From: Halalkalibacillus halophilus DSM 18494
GTDB taxonomy: Bacteria; Bacillota; Bacilli; Bacillales; Alkalibacillaceae
Direction of reading: 5' to 3'
DNA: 64,000 nucleotides
Assembly (NCBI RefSeq): GCF_000423105.1
Contig: NZ_AUHI01000013.1
Location: forward strand, 7,659-71,658
Shown: piece after piece, positions 17,367-25,515 of the stretch
Layout: each line of letters begins with the position of its first letter
Position numbering within the stretch: position 1 is the first letter of the stretch
Notes under the pieces: model-generated
Databases searched by the model: none
Told to the model about the DNA's origin: nothing
What the model saw: the letters and a program-made list of their open reading frames with translations, nothing else
Position numbers and translations under genes: made by a program

Positions 17367-18995
17367 TTATTTTAACTCTTGTTGATCATGAAACGATTGT
17401 ACATTAGTATCTTTCGTAATCTCTTCTAGTTCTTTTTTCATTCCGAACCAATTTTTGTTCGTATGAACACCAATATGGTAACTGCTTTCTGTTGGATGAA
17501 TCCAAATTCTACGATGGTACCAGTACAGCCCTTGCACCACACCAATCATAAATATCGCAGCACCTAATCCGAATATTGGTAACGTGTAGTCTCTTGTTAT
17601 AGAAATTCCTGATGCAGAACGTCGATCAATGTCAGAAACGCTTAAGTTTAATTCATTATCATCTGATAAAGAAATTACATCTTCTTGTAAATAGAAAAAT
17701 CTCTCAACATTTGTTGTTTCTGGATTTTCAATTGAAAATATAATCCCAGGATTTCTAGGGAACTTCGAAAATGATGAAGGTCCATTGTCGGTAAATTCTA
17801 ATTCAGGAAAATAGTTATCAACCTCTACTTCTAAACCATCTTCTAGTTCAAAAGAATACGGTGCTTCATCCGTATCAAATTCAAAAGAACCTAGAGTTTC
17901 TTCATCGTTTTCTAAATCAAAACCTATCGTTCGATACTCACTTTCTAGTTGAGTACCTGCTTGATACAAGGCAAATCCATCAAAGGTTAAAGGTTGATTT
18001 AATCGAATTTGTCCTCGAGTCACTTCTTCCATATCAGGTAATTGGCCAGTAATTGTGTCTTCTGTTGAACGATAAATGATGGCATTTGTTTGAAAATTCT
18101 TAGGAACAGGGTTTTCGACATTTTCTAATGCAACACGGAACTGTTCTTCTTCATTAGAGTCATACTCTTCATAAATAAACTCCGTATTTTCAATGTAATA
18201 CTCTTGATTAGTATTAGGAAGAACTCTTGTTTCTCCTTCTCTTACCCACACATATTCTTCTGTATGCATCAGATCGAACATGCGAAAAATAGCTGCTAAT
18301 AAAATAATAATTAAGCCAATATGGTTCACATAAGGTCCCCAACGGGAGAAACGATTTTTTTCTGCCATGATATGACCGTCTTCTTCTGACACTTTATATC
18401 TTTTCTTTTTTAAATTTTCTTTTAGACTTGTTAAATCTTCATCGTTCAATGTGTTGTTTTCACTAACCAACCGTTGCCTTTTCACAAAGATTTCGTTTCG
18501 TTTCACACTTTGATTTTTTAAGGCTCTTCTTAACGGAACAAATCGATCGATACTTGCAATTATTATCGAGATTCCAATTAAGGCAACTAATACTATGTAC
18601 CACCAGGAATCGTACATATTATGAAAGCCAAGTTGATAAAAGATTTTACCCGTTAACCCATACTCCTCTTCGTAAAATTGTGAAGAAGGTAATGGAGAAT
18701 TCTTAAATTGTTCTTGAGGATAAATCGTTCCTAAAGAAGAAGCAATTAAGGTTATAACGATTAACCAAACTCCCACCTTTACAGAAGAGAAAAATCCCCA
18801 AGTCTTATCAACTATGGTTCGTTTGTAAGTCTTTGATCTCCTGGCACTTCCTTCATAACGCATTTCAAGAACGTCATTCTGGTCATTACCATCAATATGT
18901 TGGTTACCAGAGATTGGTTTTCCACAGGCTTCACACAGCACTGTACCTTCATGATTCACATGGCCACATTCACATTTCACAGTTTTATTACTCAC
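17367..18995 (-). CDS. resB: Cytochrome c biogenesis protein ResB (Ccs1)
   Basis: Partner of ResC in System II cytochrome c maturation. The 542-residue protein begins with a cytoplasmic zinc-ribbon-like segment (C8, C10, C21, C24), shared as I recall with B. subtilis ResB. Then come membrane segments near 75-95, 130-150 and 220-240, a large acidic extracytoplasmic domain (about 245-460) and a last membrane segment near 470-490. The start is GTG with GAGGGAT four bases away. It lies 26 bases after resA. The acidic outer domain fits a salt-tolerant organism. Confidence 0.93.
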   Translation of the reverse strand: MSNKTVKCECGHVNHEGTVLCEACGKPISGNQHIDGNDQNDVLEMRYEGSARRSKTYKRTIVDKTWGFFSSVKVGVWLIVITLIASSLGTIYPQEQFKNSPLPSSQFYEEEYGLTGKIFYQLGFHNMYDSWWYIVLVALIGISIIIASIDRFVPLRRALKNQSVKRNEIFVKRQRLVSENNTLNDEDLTSLKENLKKKRYKVSEEDGHIMAEKNRFSRWGPYVNHIGLIIILLAAIFRMFDLMHTEEYVWVREGETRVLPNTNQEYYIENTEFIYEEYDSNEEEQFRVALENVENPVPKNFQTNAIIYRSTEDTITGQLPDMEEVTRGQIRLNQPLTFDGFALYQAGTQLESEYRTIGFDLENDEETLGSFEFDTDEAPYSFELEDGLEVEVDNYFPELEFTDNGPSSFSKFPRNPGIIFSIENPETTNVERFFYLQEDVISLSDDNELNLSVSDIDRRSASGISITRDYTLPIFGLGAAIFMIGVVQGLYWYHRRIWIHPTESSYHIGVHTNKNWFGMKKELEEITKDTNVQSFHDQQELK

Positions 18996-19021
18996 TACAA
19001 TCCCTCACGATACTTTAGCAA

Positions 19022-19558
19022 TTAGGCTTCCGGTAATATTTCTTGGAAATATTCATCTAATCTTTCTAGTGTTAGTGGACCTTTAACTATTCTTTCAATG
19101 GTACCATCAGGGTTAATGAAGTATGAGGTAGGAAGCGGTACAATCTCATAGCTTTCCATTACTGTTTCATTTCGGTCGTGTACACTAGGAAACGTAAGAC
19201 CTAAACTATTGTAAAAATTGTTAATAACAAATTCATTTTTATCTACACTGACAGCGATAATCTCAATTCCTTGGTCTTCATATTCTTCATATAATTCTTG
19301 CATATGGGGCATTTCTTCTTTACATGGTTCACAATAAGTGGCCCAGAAATTGATCATAACCCCTTGTCCCTCTAAATCATTTAACTCAATCGCCCCATTT
19401 TCATCCAAACGATCCAATTTAAAGTTTGGAGCTTCTGCACCCTCTGCTAGGCTTGGCCGATCTTGATTTAGATTTATAATTAATACGAATACTAACGTTC
19501 CGACTAAAATCGCTAACACTGCAGAACGGAAGATGAGACGCTTTTTCTTTCTTTCCAT
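19022..19558 (-). CDS. resA: Thiol-disulfide oxidoreductase ResA
   Basis: Membrane-anchored extracytoplasmic thioredoxin that reduces the CXXCH haem-binding cysteines of apocytochrome c. The 178-residue protein has an N-terminal anchor (about 9-29) and a thioredoxin/AhpC-TSA fold. The redox motif is C76-E77-P78-C79, the ResA-typical CEPC. The ATG has AAAGGAGTGATC upstream. First gene of the resABCDE cluster. Confidence 0.94.
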   Translation of the reverse strand: MERKKKRLIFRSAVLAILVGTLVFVLIINLNQDRPSLAEGAEAPNFKLDRLDENGAIELNDLEGQGVMINFWATYCEPCKEEMPHMQELYEEYEDQGIEIIAVSVDKNEFVINNFYNSLGLTFPSVHDRNETVMESYEIVPLPTSYFINPDGTIERIVKGPLTLERLDEYFQEILPEA

Positions 19559-19581
19559 TCTAGGATCACTCCTTTGATGCC

Positions 19582-19610
19582 ATTATATCATTTAGGAAAA
19601 AACGAGCATG
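19582..19610 (-). promoter_or_regulatory. Candidate resA promoter
   Basis: On the minus strand TGA-TATAAT (TATAAT at 19582-19587) forms an extended -10 with no good -35. This is typical of an activator-dependent promoter, as expected if ResD drives resA. The sequence lies 24 bases upstream of the start codon. ResD binding is inferred from the B. subtilis system. Confidence 0.5.
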
Positions 19611-19625
19611 TTACATGTTTGAACA

Positions 19626-20369
19626 TTATTTAACATTTCGGGCGGCTAGATCATATAATTCCTTTACTTCATGTGGCGTTAAAGCTCTATACTCACCCGA
19701 TTGTAAATTCCCCAAAGTAAGTCCACCGAATCGCTCTCTTTTTAGTTTTTCTACTTGGTAACCAAGCGATTCAAACATTCTTCTTACTTGTCGGTTTTTT
19801 CCTTGATGCAAGGTTAATTCGACCATTGAGATTCCTTTTTTCTTATCGACTTCTAATAATTTGCTTCTTACACATTTCAAACGTTCGCCATCATGCGTTA
19901 CACCTTTTTTTAATTTCAAAAGCTCTTCTTTTGTAGGGATCCCTTTAACTTTTGCAACATACACTTTATCAATAGAATATTTAGGGTGAATGAGTTGGTT
20001 TGTTAATTCACCATCGTTGGTCAATAGCAATAAACCTGAAGTATCATAATCTAGTCTTCCTACCGGGTAAACTCGTTGATCTAATTCTGGTGATAATAAC
20101 TCCGTAACGGCTTTTCTTCCTTTATCGTCCTCTACTGTAGAAATTACTCTACGAGGCTTGTTCATTAACAAATAAACTTTATCTTCCTTTTCTAAAGGAA
20201 TGCCATCCACTTCGACATTTTGCTGACTAGTAACTTTCGTACCTAACTCTGTAACTATACTACCGTTTACTTTCACTCTGCCCTCAGTAATTAATTGTTC
20301 TGCTTTTCTTCTGGATGTTACCCCACTATTAGCAATTACTTTCTGAAGTCTTTCTTCTTTCATTGACAT
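19626..20369 (-). CDS. rluB: 23S rRNA pseudouridine synthase RluB
   Basis: Makes a pseudouridine in 23S rRNA. The 247-residue protein has an N-terminal S4 RNA-binding domain (about 3-60) and the RsuA/RluB catalytic domain with GRLDYDTSGLLLLTNDG, whose aspartate is the catalytic residue. The open frame extends to 20435 through a hydrophobic segment foreign to the family. The ATG at 20369, with GCAGGTG seven bases upstream, gives the normal N-terminus MSMKEERLQKVIA. Neighbours spmB and resA match B. subtilis. Confidence 0.93.
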   Translation of the reverse strand: MSMKEERLQKVIANSGVTSRRKAEQLITEGRVKVNGSIVTELGTKVTSQQNVEVDGIPLEKEDKVYLLMNKPRRVISTVEDDKGRKAVTELLSPELDQRVYPVGRLDYDTSGLLLLTNDGELTNQLIHPKYSIDKVYVAKVKGIPTKEELLKLKKGVTHDGERLKCVRSKLLEVDKKKGISMVELTLHQGKNRQVRRMFESLGYQVEKLKRERFGGLTLGNLQSGEYRALTPHEVKELYDLAARNVK

Positions 20370-20450
20370 TTGTATACACCTGCTTTTTATTAGTAATAAG
20401 ACAAAAAGCGCTACCTTTAAGGTTAACGCCATCACAATTAAATATTATTT

Positions 20451-20981
20451 TTACCCAAAGATTAAATAACATATGATTAACGAAGCCATTATACCAATTA
20501 AATCAGCTATTAGTCCAACTTTAAGTGCATCTCCCATTCTTTTAATCCCTACAGCTCCAAAATATACGGTCAGAACGTATAGTGTCGTATCAGTACTGCC
20601 TTGCATGGTCGATGCTAGTCTACCTATATAAGAATCAGGTCCTTCGGTTTGTATTAAGTCTGTTGCCATACTCAAGGATGCAGTTCCTGATATAGGTCTA
20701 GTCAATGCCAAAGGAACAATTTCTGCAGGAACATTCAAGAAACTTAACACTGGCGAGAGAAGTCCTACAAAAGCATCCATCGCTCCTGATGCTCTAAAGA
20801 TACTTATAGAAACAATCATACCTAATAAAAAAGGTAGTAAAGATATGGCCATTGATACACCCTCTTTACCACCTTCAACAAATGTTTCGTATGTAGGTAC
20901 TCGCTTATAAGTTCCATACAATAGTACGATAACGATTATACTAGGGATAATCCAGTTACTTATATGTAGAATATAGTGCAT
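20451..20981 (-). CDS. spmB: Spore maturation protein B
   Basis: A 176-residue membrane protein of the nucleoside-transporter-gate family, required with SpmA for full spore-core dehydration. Hydrophobic segments cover most of the sequence; the loop with RPISGTASLSMATDL is characteristic. It lies two bases after spmA in the dacB-spmA-spmB operon. Confidence 0.93.
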   Translation of the reverse strand: MHYILHISNWIIPSIIVIVLLYGTYKRVPTYETFVEGGKEGVSMAISLLPFLLGMIVSISIFRASGAMDAFVGLLSPVLSFLNVPAEIVPLALTRPISGTASLSMATDLIQTEGPDSYIGRLASTMQGSTDTTLYVLTVYFGAVGIKRMGDALKVGLIADLIGIMASLIICYLIFG

Positions 20982-20983
20982 GG

Positions 20984-21565
20984 CTATCGAACCCTCCTAT
21001 AGTAAAAATAACGATCAACTAGTAATGCCCCAATGGAAGATACGATTGTAGCCAAAATAGTTGTCATTACTATTTCTGTAGGGGCATTAGAGTCATATTG
21101 CATACGAATAGCAATAATGGTTGAAGGTACAATTGTCACACTGGAAGTATTTAAAGCAAGAAAGGTAATCATCGAGCGAGAAGCTTCCTCTTGATTATTA
21201 TTAAGTTTTTTCATCTCGTGCATCGCTTTAATTCCAAATGGTGTAGCTGCATTACCTAATCCAAATAAGTTAGCGGAAAAATTGGATAAGATGTAGCCCA
21301 TCGCTGTAGAATTTGGAGGTATTTCTGGAAAGATTCTTGTGAATATTGGCTTAAACAATGCAGTTAGCTTCAAGAGTAAGCCAGCTTTTTCTGCTATTTT
21401 CATTAAACCTAGCCAAAATACGAGAACACTGATTAATGTAATTGTAAGAGCTACTGCCTCCTCAGCACTTGTGAAAATCACTTTATTTACTTCTTCAATA
21501 GTCCCATTAAATAAAGCATAGATAATTCCTATTACTGCTAATGCTACCCAAATAATGTTTACCAT
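20984..21565 (-). CDS. spmA: Spore maturation protein A
   Basis: A 193-residue membrane protein, partner of SpmB in spore-core dehydration and heat resistance. It has about five membrane segments and the conserved stretch NLFGLGNAATPFGIKAMHEM. Its ATG overlaps the dacB stop by seven bases, so translation is coupled. Confidence 0.94.
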   Translation of the reverse strand: MVNIIWVALAVIGIIYALFNGTIEEVNKVIFTSAEEAVALTITLISVLVFWLGLMKIAEKAGLLLKLTALFKPIFTRIFPEIPPNSTAMGYILSNFSANLFGLGNAATPFGIKAMHEMKKLNNNQEEASRSMITFLALNTSSVTIVPSTIIAIRMQYDSNAPTEIVMTTILATIVSSIGALLVDRYFYYRRVR

Positions 21566-22458
21566 TTACCTCCCCCATTTAACTCAAGAAACACTTCTTC
21601 CCATATAGGCCGGTTTGATTCTTCTAATTTCAGGTTAGGGTGAAACGGTATTTCTGGTCGACTTTCTAGCTGATTAAAACCATATTCATATAATGTTCTG
21701 TGGTCATTCCAATCATTAGGGGCATTGATTGTTACAACAACTATTTCTTTATCATCTCTTTTAGCAGTAGTGACTAACGTTCTACCAGCGACAGAAGTAT
21801 ATCCAGTCTTTCCACCTGTACAAACCTGATCATTTGATAAGAGGAGTTTATTTTTGTTCATCCAATAATAATCAGATTGGGGATTAAGGTATTTCTTCGT
21901 ACCAAACATCTCCCTAAATGTACTACTAGTGTTCATAGCATAGCTAGTTAATAGCGCTATATCATAAGCAGAGGAATAGTGACCTTCTTCATCAAGGCCA
22001 TGCGGATTTTGAAATGAACTGTTTTCCATACCGATCCACGATGCCTTCTCATTCATCAAATGAGCAAACCCTTTACCGCTTCCACCTACATGTTCTGCAA
22101 TTGCTAATGCGGCATCATTTCCAGACCTAAGTAGTAATCCATATATTAAGTCCTCTAATGTATATGTATCTCCTGGTTTCGTGTAAATGGATGATCCGAC
22201 TGTACGGGAAGCTTCTGGTGAAATGTTTACCTTTTCGTCTAAATCGTTCTGCTCAATAGCAATAATCGCAGTTAAGATTTTTGTTATACTTGCGACTGGC
22301 AAGCTTTCATTTTCATTTGTTCCATATAGAATGTCGTTAGTTGCAAGGTCGATCACAACTGCACTCTGAGCAGACACATTAGGTTTTGCAACAATAGGAC
22401 TTGTCCAATAAGTAAAACAAAATGTGAATATAATTAGATTTATAATAACTATTCGCAA
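21559..22458 (-). CDS. dacB: Sporulation D-Ala-D-Ala carboxypeptidase DacB, shortened
   Basis: Trims cortex stem peptides in the mother cell and so sets cortex cross-linking. The 299-residue protein has a signal peptide (1-25) and the three penicillin-binding motifs: SITK (serine nucleophile), SGN and KTGYT. B. subtilis DacB has about 382 residues. Here the C-terminal PBP5-type beta domain seems missing, yet the final segment WEEVFLELNGGGKW still resembles the membrane-binding tail. The start is TTG at 22458 with GAGGGG seven bases upstream. First gene of the operon with spmA-spmB. Confidence 0.9.
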   Translation of the reverse strand: MRIVIINLIIFTFCFTYWTSPIVAKPNVSAQSAVVIDLATNDILYGTNENESLPVASITKILTAIIAIEQNDLDEKVNISPEASRTVGSSIYTKPGDTYTLEDLIYGLLLRSGNDAALAIAEHVGGSGKGFAHLMNEKASWIGMENSSFQNPHGLDEEGHYSSAYDIALLTSYAMNTSSTFREMFGTKKYLNPQSDYYWMNKNKLLLSNDQVCTGGKTGYTSVAGRTLVTTAKRDDKEIVVVTINAPNDWNDHRTLYEYGFNQLESRPEIPFHPNLKLEESNRPIWEEVFLELNGGGKW

Positions 22459-22484
22459 TTTTAAACCCCTCTTTTTTTTGAATT

Positions 22485-22513
22485 GTTTACATGATTGTAT
22501 TTAACAATATGAA
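22485..22513 (-). promoter_or_regulatory. Candidate sigma-E promoter of dacB-spmAB
   Basis: On the minus strand TTCATATT (22506-22513), close to the sigma-E -35, is followed 12 bases later by CATGTAAAC (22485-22493), a partial match to the -10 CATACANT. Mother-cell expression under sigma-E is known for dacB of B. subtilis. Confidence 0.4.
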
Positions 22514-22579
22514 TAATGTTTTTGGATTAGAAGGATTTTATAAATTTTCAATGAGGGGGTCTTCTTTTTGTGCAAATAA

Positions 22580-22607
22580 AAAAAGCTAGAATAATCTCTA
22601 GCTTTTT
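22580..22607 (-). terminator. Rho-independent terminator of ypuI
   Basis: An 11-bp perfect stem AAAAAGCTAGA (22580-22590) with 22597-22607, loop ATAATC, has a T-rich minus-strand tail. It separates ypuI from the dacB promoter region. Confidence 0.87.
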
Positions 22608-22622
22608 GAGTCACTTCTTCAT

Positions 22623-23093
22623 TTAATTTTCTGCTTCTAAATACTCTAATTCTTCTCGTAATTCTTGAAAATGCGGCTCCAAATCTTCCATTAGTATAAT
22701 TACTTCTCTTCCAGGGTTCACTTGAAAATCAATGGAGCTCTTACTAGCATAAGCTGCACGACTATCCTCAAACCATAAATCATTGTTCGGGTAATAATAT
22801 TCTGCTATACACTTACGATTGACACCAATTAATATTTTTTCTGCACTCAAATTGCTTAACTGATTTTGATTAAGAGCTTTACTTATTGCAGTAACTCCTT
22901 CATAACTATAAACCTCTATATATCTTAACTGTTTGAATACAGACTCTACATAAGCTTTGTCGAGATCAGGTTGAGACAATAATATCGTTTGTGTACATTC
23001 CTTATTTAAAAAATCATTTAACCGATCCTCAATTGATTTCAAATTAATCAGTACGGACTCAAGTTGTTTGGAATAAGGTGTGTTCATGGACAC
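22623..23093 (-). CDS. ypuI: YpuI family protein (DUF3907)
   Basis: A 156-residue cytoplasmic protein of unknown function, recognised from its place between scpB and dacB and from the acidic C-terminus EELEYLEAEN. No catalytic motif or membrane helix is visible. The start is GTG with AAAGGAGG six bases upstream; an ATG two codons later is at a poorer distance. Confidence 0.82.
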   Translation of the reverse strand: MSMNTPYSKQLESVLINLKSIEDRLNDFLNKECTQTILLSQPDLDKAYVESVFKQLRYIEVYSYEGVTAISKALNQNQLSNLSAEKILIGVNRKCIAEYYYPNNDLWFEDSRAAYASKSSIDFQVNPGREVIILMEDLEPHFQELREELEYLEAEN

Positions 23094-23124
23094 ACGTGAC
23101 CTCCTTTAGGTTGGTGTTTCTGAG

Positions 23125-23694
23125 TTATTCGTTTATATCTTGAAAAAACAAATCCGCTTCTTGAATGGCATCATCCATATCGCCAGTAGGTAACGGTGGT
23201 AATTGATCTAATGATTTCAACCCAAAGAATGTTAAAAATTCTTTAGTAGTTTGAAATAAAATCGGGCGACCACTTGTATCTTTTCTTCCGGCTTCTTCTA
23301 TTAATAATCTACTTACCAATGTTTGAATAGGACCATCACTTTTTACACCTCTTACGTGTTCAATTTCCACACGTGTAATTGGCTGTTGGTAGGCAATAAT
23401 TGCTAATGTCTCAAGTGCTGCTTGGGATAACTTAGTCTTCGAAGAAGTCTCTTGCATTTTCTCATAAAATAAACTATGTTCTGCTTTTGTTGTTAAATAA
23501 TATATCTCTTTTTGAGCTAAAATAGACAAACCGCGTTGCTCATCTTCATAGTCGTAAGACAACTCCTCTAGAATTAAATGTGCTGTATCCGATTCTATCG
23601 ATAAAACACTAGCTATTTGCTGAACTGTGATTCCTTCATCCCCAGAGACAAATAACAATCCTTCTGCGATCCCTTTCATTTGTTTCATGTTCAT
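23125..23694 (-). CDS. scpB: Segregation and condensation protein B
   Basis: A 189-residue winged-helix protein that with ScpA and Smc forms the bacterial condensin. Two winged-helix domains are visible; the second carries LETLAIIAYQQPITRVEIEHVRG. Its ATG overlaps the scpA stop by one base (TAATG), coupling the stoichiometric partners. Confidence 0.95.
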   Translation of the reverse strand: MNMKQMKGIAEGLLFVSGDEGITVQQIASVLSIESDTAHLILEELSYDYEDEQRGLSILAQKEIYYLTTKAEHSLFYEKMQETSSKTKLSQAALETLAIIAYQQPITRVEIEHVRGVKSDGPIQTLVSRLLIEEAGRKDTSGRPILFQTTKEFLTFFGLKSLDQLPPLPTGDMDDAIQEADLFFQDINE

Positions 23695-24434
23695 TATACT
23701 TCCTCCGATAAGGCAACAGTGATTTCCATAAAGTTAGATGGTTGATAACAAGTAATACGATATGTTTTCATCAATTCTAATATAGCCAAGAAGGTAGCTA
23801 CGATTTCCCACCTTGTCTCATATGGAAACAATTGCTGAAAAGATGTAGAGCCACTGTGTTTATTTAAAAGGGATACAACATCGTCCATTCGCTCTTCTAT
23901 AGAAATTTCTTGCCTTTGAATAGTTGTTTCCATTGGTTCTAACCATTTTTTTCTTCGCAACATCTTTTGAAATGCCAACGTAAGGTCTGTTACAGAGACA
24001 GTATCACTTCTAGTTACAACTACATCCCCTTTAAATTCCGTTAAATCTTCTGGGTGCTTCAAATATACTTGATTGCCTTCATGTTCTCTTTCTTTTAAGG
24101 AGTCAGCTGCTTCTTTATATTTTCTATATTCCACTAACCTTTGAATTAGTTCTTCTCGAGGGTCTTCTTCATAAAAACTTTCCTCATCCAACTCTTGTTT
24201 TGGTAACAACATCTTACTCTTTATTTCTAGTAACGTTGCAGCCATAACTAAATATTCACTAGCTACGTCCAATTTTAATTCCTGCATGGTATGGACATAC
24301 TCTAGGTATTGATTTGTGATCAACTTAAGTGGAATATCGTATATGTCAATCTCATACTGATTCACTAAATGCAAAAGCAAATCAAGTGGACCTTCAAAAC
24401 TTTCCAACTTTACTTTATAAATATCTTCAGACAT
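23694..24434 (-). CDS. scpA: Segregation and condensation protein A
   Basis: Kleisin subunit of the Smc-ScpAB condensin. The 246-residue protein has the N-terminal Smc-neck-binding segment YKVKLESFEGPLDLLLHL, an acidic linker and a C-terminal winged helix. The frame begins with a GTG at 24443. The ATG at 24434 is preferred because it gives the usual MSEDIYKVKLE start. Coupled to scpB. Confidence 0.94.
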   Translation of the reverse strand: MSEDIYKVKLESFEGPLDLLLHLVNQYEIDIYDIPLKLITNQYLEYVHTMQELKLDVASEYLVMAATLLEIKSKMLLPKQELDEESFYEEDPREELIQRLVEYRKYKEAADSLKEREHEGNQVYLKHPEDLTEFKGDVVVTRSDTVSVTDLTLAFQKMLRRKKWLEPMETTIQRQEISIEERMDDVVSLLNKHSGSTSFQQLFPYETRWEIVATFLAILELMKTYRITCYQPSNFMEITVALSEEV

Positions 24435-24539
24435 GTACGCCACTCTCTCAAGTAAATTTAGTTATCTCTATTCAAATAGTATCAAATAATTCAATTAAAA
24501 GAAATATACCACTTTTATTGTGTATAGCCGTTTAATTAA

Positions 24540-24576
24540 AAAAATAAAACGGATTCCAAATGAATGGAAACCGTTT
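24540..24576 (-). terminator. Rho-independent terminator of ribT
   Basis: A near-perfect stem AAACGG-A-TTCCA (24547-24558) with TGGAA-A-CCGTTT (24565-24576) overlaps the ribT stop by two bases. On the minus strand it is followed by TTTTATTTTTTTAA. Confidence 0.85.
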
Positions 24577-24925
24577 ATTCTTTAGCTAAACTATATTGAA
24601 AGAAATCTTCCGTATTTTCATTAGGGCAAACAAAATACTGATCACCGAATTGATCCTTTAATTGAAGAACCATTTGTTTACCAATTCCTTGATTGCGATG
24701 AGAAGGTGTCACACTAATATGTTGAACGATAATTTTATCATCTTCAAACCTCGTGCCAATAGCACCTAACACATCTTCTTCCTTCCACAAAAACAACTTC
24801 CAATTATCATCGTTTTCATAGGAATGAATAATTGATTGCAATGTCTTAACTTCTTTAGCATCTGGCATAAAAGATAGCAGACCCATCGCAATCTTTTCAA
24901 AACTCTTTTTATATTTTACTAACAT
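24575..24925 (-). CDS. ribT: GNAT-type protein RibT
   Basis: A 116-residue acetyltransferase-like protein. The start MLVKYKKSFEKIAMGLLSFM and the acetyl-CoA-binding loop HRNQGIGKQM closely match the RibT protein at the end of the B. subtilis riboflavin operon. Its substrate is unknown. Here it stands alone between ppiB and scpA: no ribD, ribE, ribBA or ribH and no FMN riboswitch lie upstream. The ATG has an AGAGGGG site. Confidence 0.88.
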   Translation of the reverse strand: MLVKYKKSFEKIAMGLLSFMPDAKEVKTLQSIIHSYENDDNWKLFLWKEEDVLGAIGTRFEDDKIIVQHISVTPSHRNQGIGKQMVLQLKDQFGDQYFVCPNENTEDFFQYSLAKE

Positions 24926-25068
24926 ACATACCCCTCTAATTCAAAACGTAATATCGTCCAAGTCTAACCATTTATAACATGTATCTATAGACAGTACAAT
25001 ATATACTTTACTTGTTTTGAGTCATTTGTCAACAAACCGTAGCTTAGCCTCACTGTATTATAAGCAAC

Positions 25069-25500
25069 TTAACCTTGTATGGTTACTTTTTGCATTACAT
25101 CCCCTTGACGCACGCGGTCGATTACATCTAATCCCTCTGTTACTTGACCAAATACTGTGTGACGGCCGTCTAAATGTGGTTGTGCATCATGACAAACAAA
25201 AAACTGGCTTCCACCTGTATCTTTTCCAGCATGAGCCATGGAAAGCGTTCCGCGCTGGTGCTTATGTGGATTTCCTTCTGTTTCACACGGGATCGTATAA
25301 CCAGGTCCACCATTTCCTATTCCATTAGGACAGCCACCTTGGATAACAAAACCTGGGATAACACGGTGAAAAGTTAATCCATCATAAAAATTTTCATTTG
25401 CTAATTTTGTAAAGTTAGCTACCGTTTTCGGTGCCGCTTCTTCAAATAATTCAATCTCTAATTTTTCTCCATTTTCAAATGCTATCGTTGCTTGTGTCAT
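25069..25500 (-). CDS. ppiB: Peptidyl-prolyl cis-trans isomerase B
   Basis: A 143-residue cytoplasmic cyclophilin with no signal peptide. Active-site stretches are visible: FHRVIPGFVIQGG, the GSQFFV strand, and HTVFGQV. Length equals the B. subtilis protein. It lies 15 bases after lysA and is likely co-transcribed with it. Confidence 0.95.
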   Translation of the reverse strand: MTQATIAFENGEKLEIELFEEAAPKTVANFTKLANENFYDGLTFHRVIPGFVIQGGCPNGIGNGGPGYTIPCETEGNPHKHQRGTLSMAHAGKDTGGSQFFVCHDAQPHLDGRHTVFGQVTEGLDVIDRVRQGDVMQKVTIQG

Positions 25501-25515
25501 AGTATCTCCTACTTT

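Noticed and set aside
24926..25068. FMN riboswitch expected upstream of ribT
   Set aside because: The 143 bases hold no conserved RFN-element segments and are too short for a full element plus expression platform.
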